From Croceicoccus estronivorus (GTDB lineage: Bacteria > Pseudomonadota > Alphaproteobacteria > Sphingomonadales > Sphingomonadaceae), in contig NZ_JRQQ01000002.1 in NCBI RefSeq assembly GCF_001625325.1, positions 1 to 64,000 of the forward strand: DNA of 64,000 nucleotides, given 5' to 3'. The stretch's first letter is position 1. The number at the start of each line of letters is the position of its first letter. Shown piece by piece: positions 63,309 through 64,000 of the stretch. A program made the position numbers and the translations under genes. A model generated the notes under the pieces. The model ran no database searches and had not been told where the DNA came from. It worked only from the letters and a program-made list of their open reading frames with translations.

Positions 63309-64000
63309 ATGCGACCTTCCGGCCGTGCGCCCGACGAAATGCGCGCTATCGACATCCAGACAGGCTTCACCAAGCACGCGGAGGGATCCTGCCTGATTTC
63401 CTTCGGGGATACCCGTGTATTGGTGACTGCCAGCGTGGAAGAACGCGTGCCGCCTTTCCTTCGCGGAAAGGGCGAAGGATGGGTTACGGCTGAGTATTCC
63501 ATGCTTCCGCGTGCGACCCACACTCGCGGCAGTCGTGAGGCGGCCAGAGGCAAGCAGACCGGACGGACACAGGAAATTCAACGCCTGATCGGCCGATCCC
63601 TGCGCGCAGTCACGGACATGAAGAAGTTGGGCGAGCGGCAGATCACACTCGATTGCGATGTTATTCAGGCCGATGGAGGGACCCGTACCGCGGCTATTTC
63701 CGGCGCCTGGATTGCCCTGCGCCTTGCGGTCAACAAGCTGATGGCAAATGGTGCGATTTCCGAAGACCCGCTGACGGCCAAAGTGGCAGCGATCAGTTGC
63801 GGCATTTATCAAGGCACGCCAGTGCTCGATCTCGACTACGTGGAAGACAGCTCGGCGGACGCCGATGCCAACTTCGTATTGATAGAAGGCGGCAACATTG
63901 CCGAAGCGCAAGCGACGGCCGAAGGCGCACCCTATGACGAAGAAGGGTTGCTGCGCCTGCTGCGTCTTGCCCGGATGGGATGCGATCGCATTTTCGCTGC
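63309..64000 (+). CDS. rph: Ribonuclease PH (partial, truncated by window end)
   Basis: RNase PH trims the 3' end of tRNA precursors by phosphorolysis. The first 230 codons are present ([15 protein letters not shown] ... MGCDRIFAA); the end is cut by the window, but little is missing since the family has about 240. Conserved blocks are [42 protein letters not shown], and [21 protein letters not shown]. It is next to hrcA, divergently, a frequent arrangement in alphaproteobacteria. Confidence 0.95.
   Translation, partial: MRPSGRAPDEMRAIDIQTGFTKHAEGSCLISFGDTRVLVTASVEERVPPFLRGKGEGWVTAEYSMLPRATHTRGSREAARGKQTGRTQEIQRLIGRSLRAVTDMKKLGERQITLDCDVIQADGGTRTAAISGAWIALRLAVNKLMANGAISEDPLTAKVAAISCGIYQGTPVLDLDYVEDSSADADANFVLIEGGNIAEAQATAEGAPYDEEGLLRLLRLARMGCDRIFA

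Overview
The window looks like the chromosome of an alphaproteobacterium of the order Sphingomonadales (Sphingomonadaceae or Erythrobacteraceae). This rests on family traits and gene neighbourhoods read from the sequence, not on a database search. They include ftsB next to pdhA and a lipoyl-bearing pdhB, dusB-ntrB-ntrC-ntrY-ntrX-hfq-hflX in series, a fused ispDF, a vgr-related small protein, PhaR, and a double-length Hfq. Base composition is moderately GC rich. Coding density is high, with many 1-11 base stop/start overlaps (ATGA, GTGA, TGATG).

Layout. 1-1.4 kb: a scar of mobile DNA with a broken IS5-type transposase, a small zinc-ribbon membrane protein and a decayed mobilisation-type ORF. 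1.6-4.5 kb: ftsB, pdhA, pdhB, followed by a very strong hairpin. 4.9-8.2 kb: an orphan tadG-tadE-tadE cluster with a candidate CtrA box. 8.3-16 kb: a synthase-like protein without its metal-binding aspartates, an EF-hand protein, trmFO, a YhhN protein, gyrA, and an exported repeat protein. 16-20.6 kb: a NYN-domain protein, carbonic anhydrase, lipA, a RatA-like protein, CinA, ispDF. 20.7-30 kb: dusB, the two nitrogen two-component pairs NtrBC and NtrYX, tandem-domain Hfq, and HflX. 30-38.7 kb, minus strand: mazG, then a tight run of a tiny membrane protein, a metallo-hydrolase, tatD, metG, holB, tmk and dacC, followed by rlpA and mltB. Then tRNA-Ser(UGA). 39-44 kb: yqgE, ugd, and the second half of the pyruvate dehydrogenase complex (pdhC, a thioesterase, lpd). 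44-54 kb: a stress protein, rnr, proS, phaR, alr, an MHS transporter, an IscU-like protein, cvpA, radA. 54-64 kb: a patatin-like lipase, dnaJ and dnaK under a probable sigma-32 promoter, a copper-chaperone-like lipoprotein, a vgr-related protein, a glycine-zipper lipoprotein, grpE, hrcA, and the start of rph.

Most of the window is housekeeping. Pyruvate dehydrogenase is split into pdhA-pdhB and pdhC-thioesterase-lpd about 38 kb apart on opposite strands, and both halves carry nearly the same lipoyl domain. A cell-wall and envelope set (dacC, rlpA, mltB, alr, ftsB, tad genes) and a protein quality-control set (dnaKJ, grpE, hrcA, hflX, hfq) are interspersed with translation genes.

I did not find a clear new defence or biosynthetic system. 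The points most worth checking are the two-in-one Hfq with unlike rims, two genes (hflX and the vgr-related gene) that can only start at CTG in a CTGA overlap, the isolated TadG/TadE/TadE set with an unusual tyrosine-rich insert, a conserved-looking hairpin between dnaK and dnaJ, and a 22-bp-stem hairpin after pdhB.
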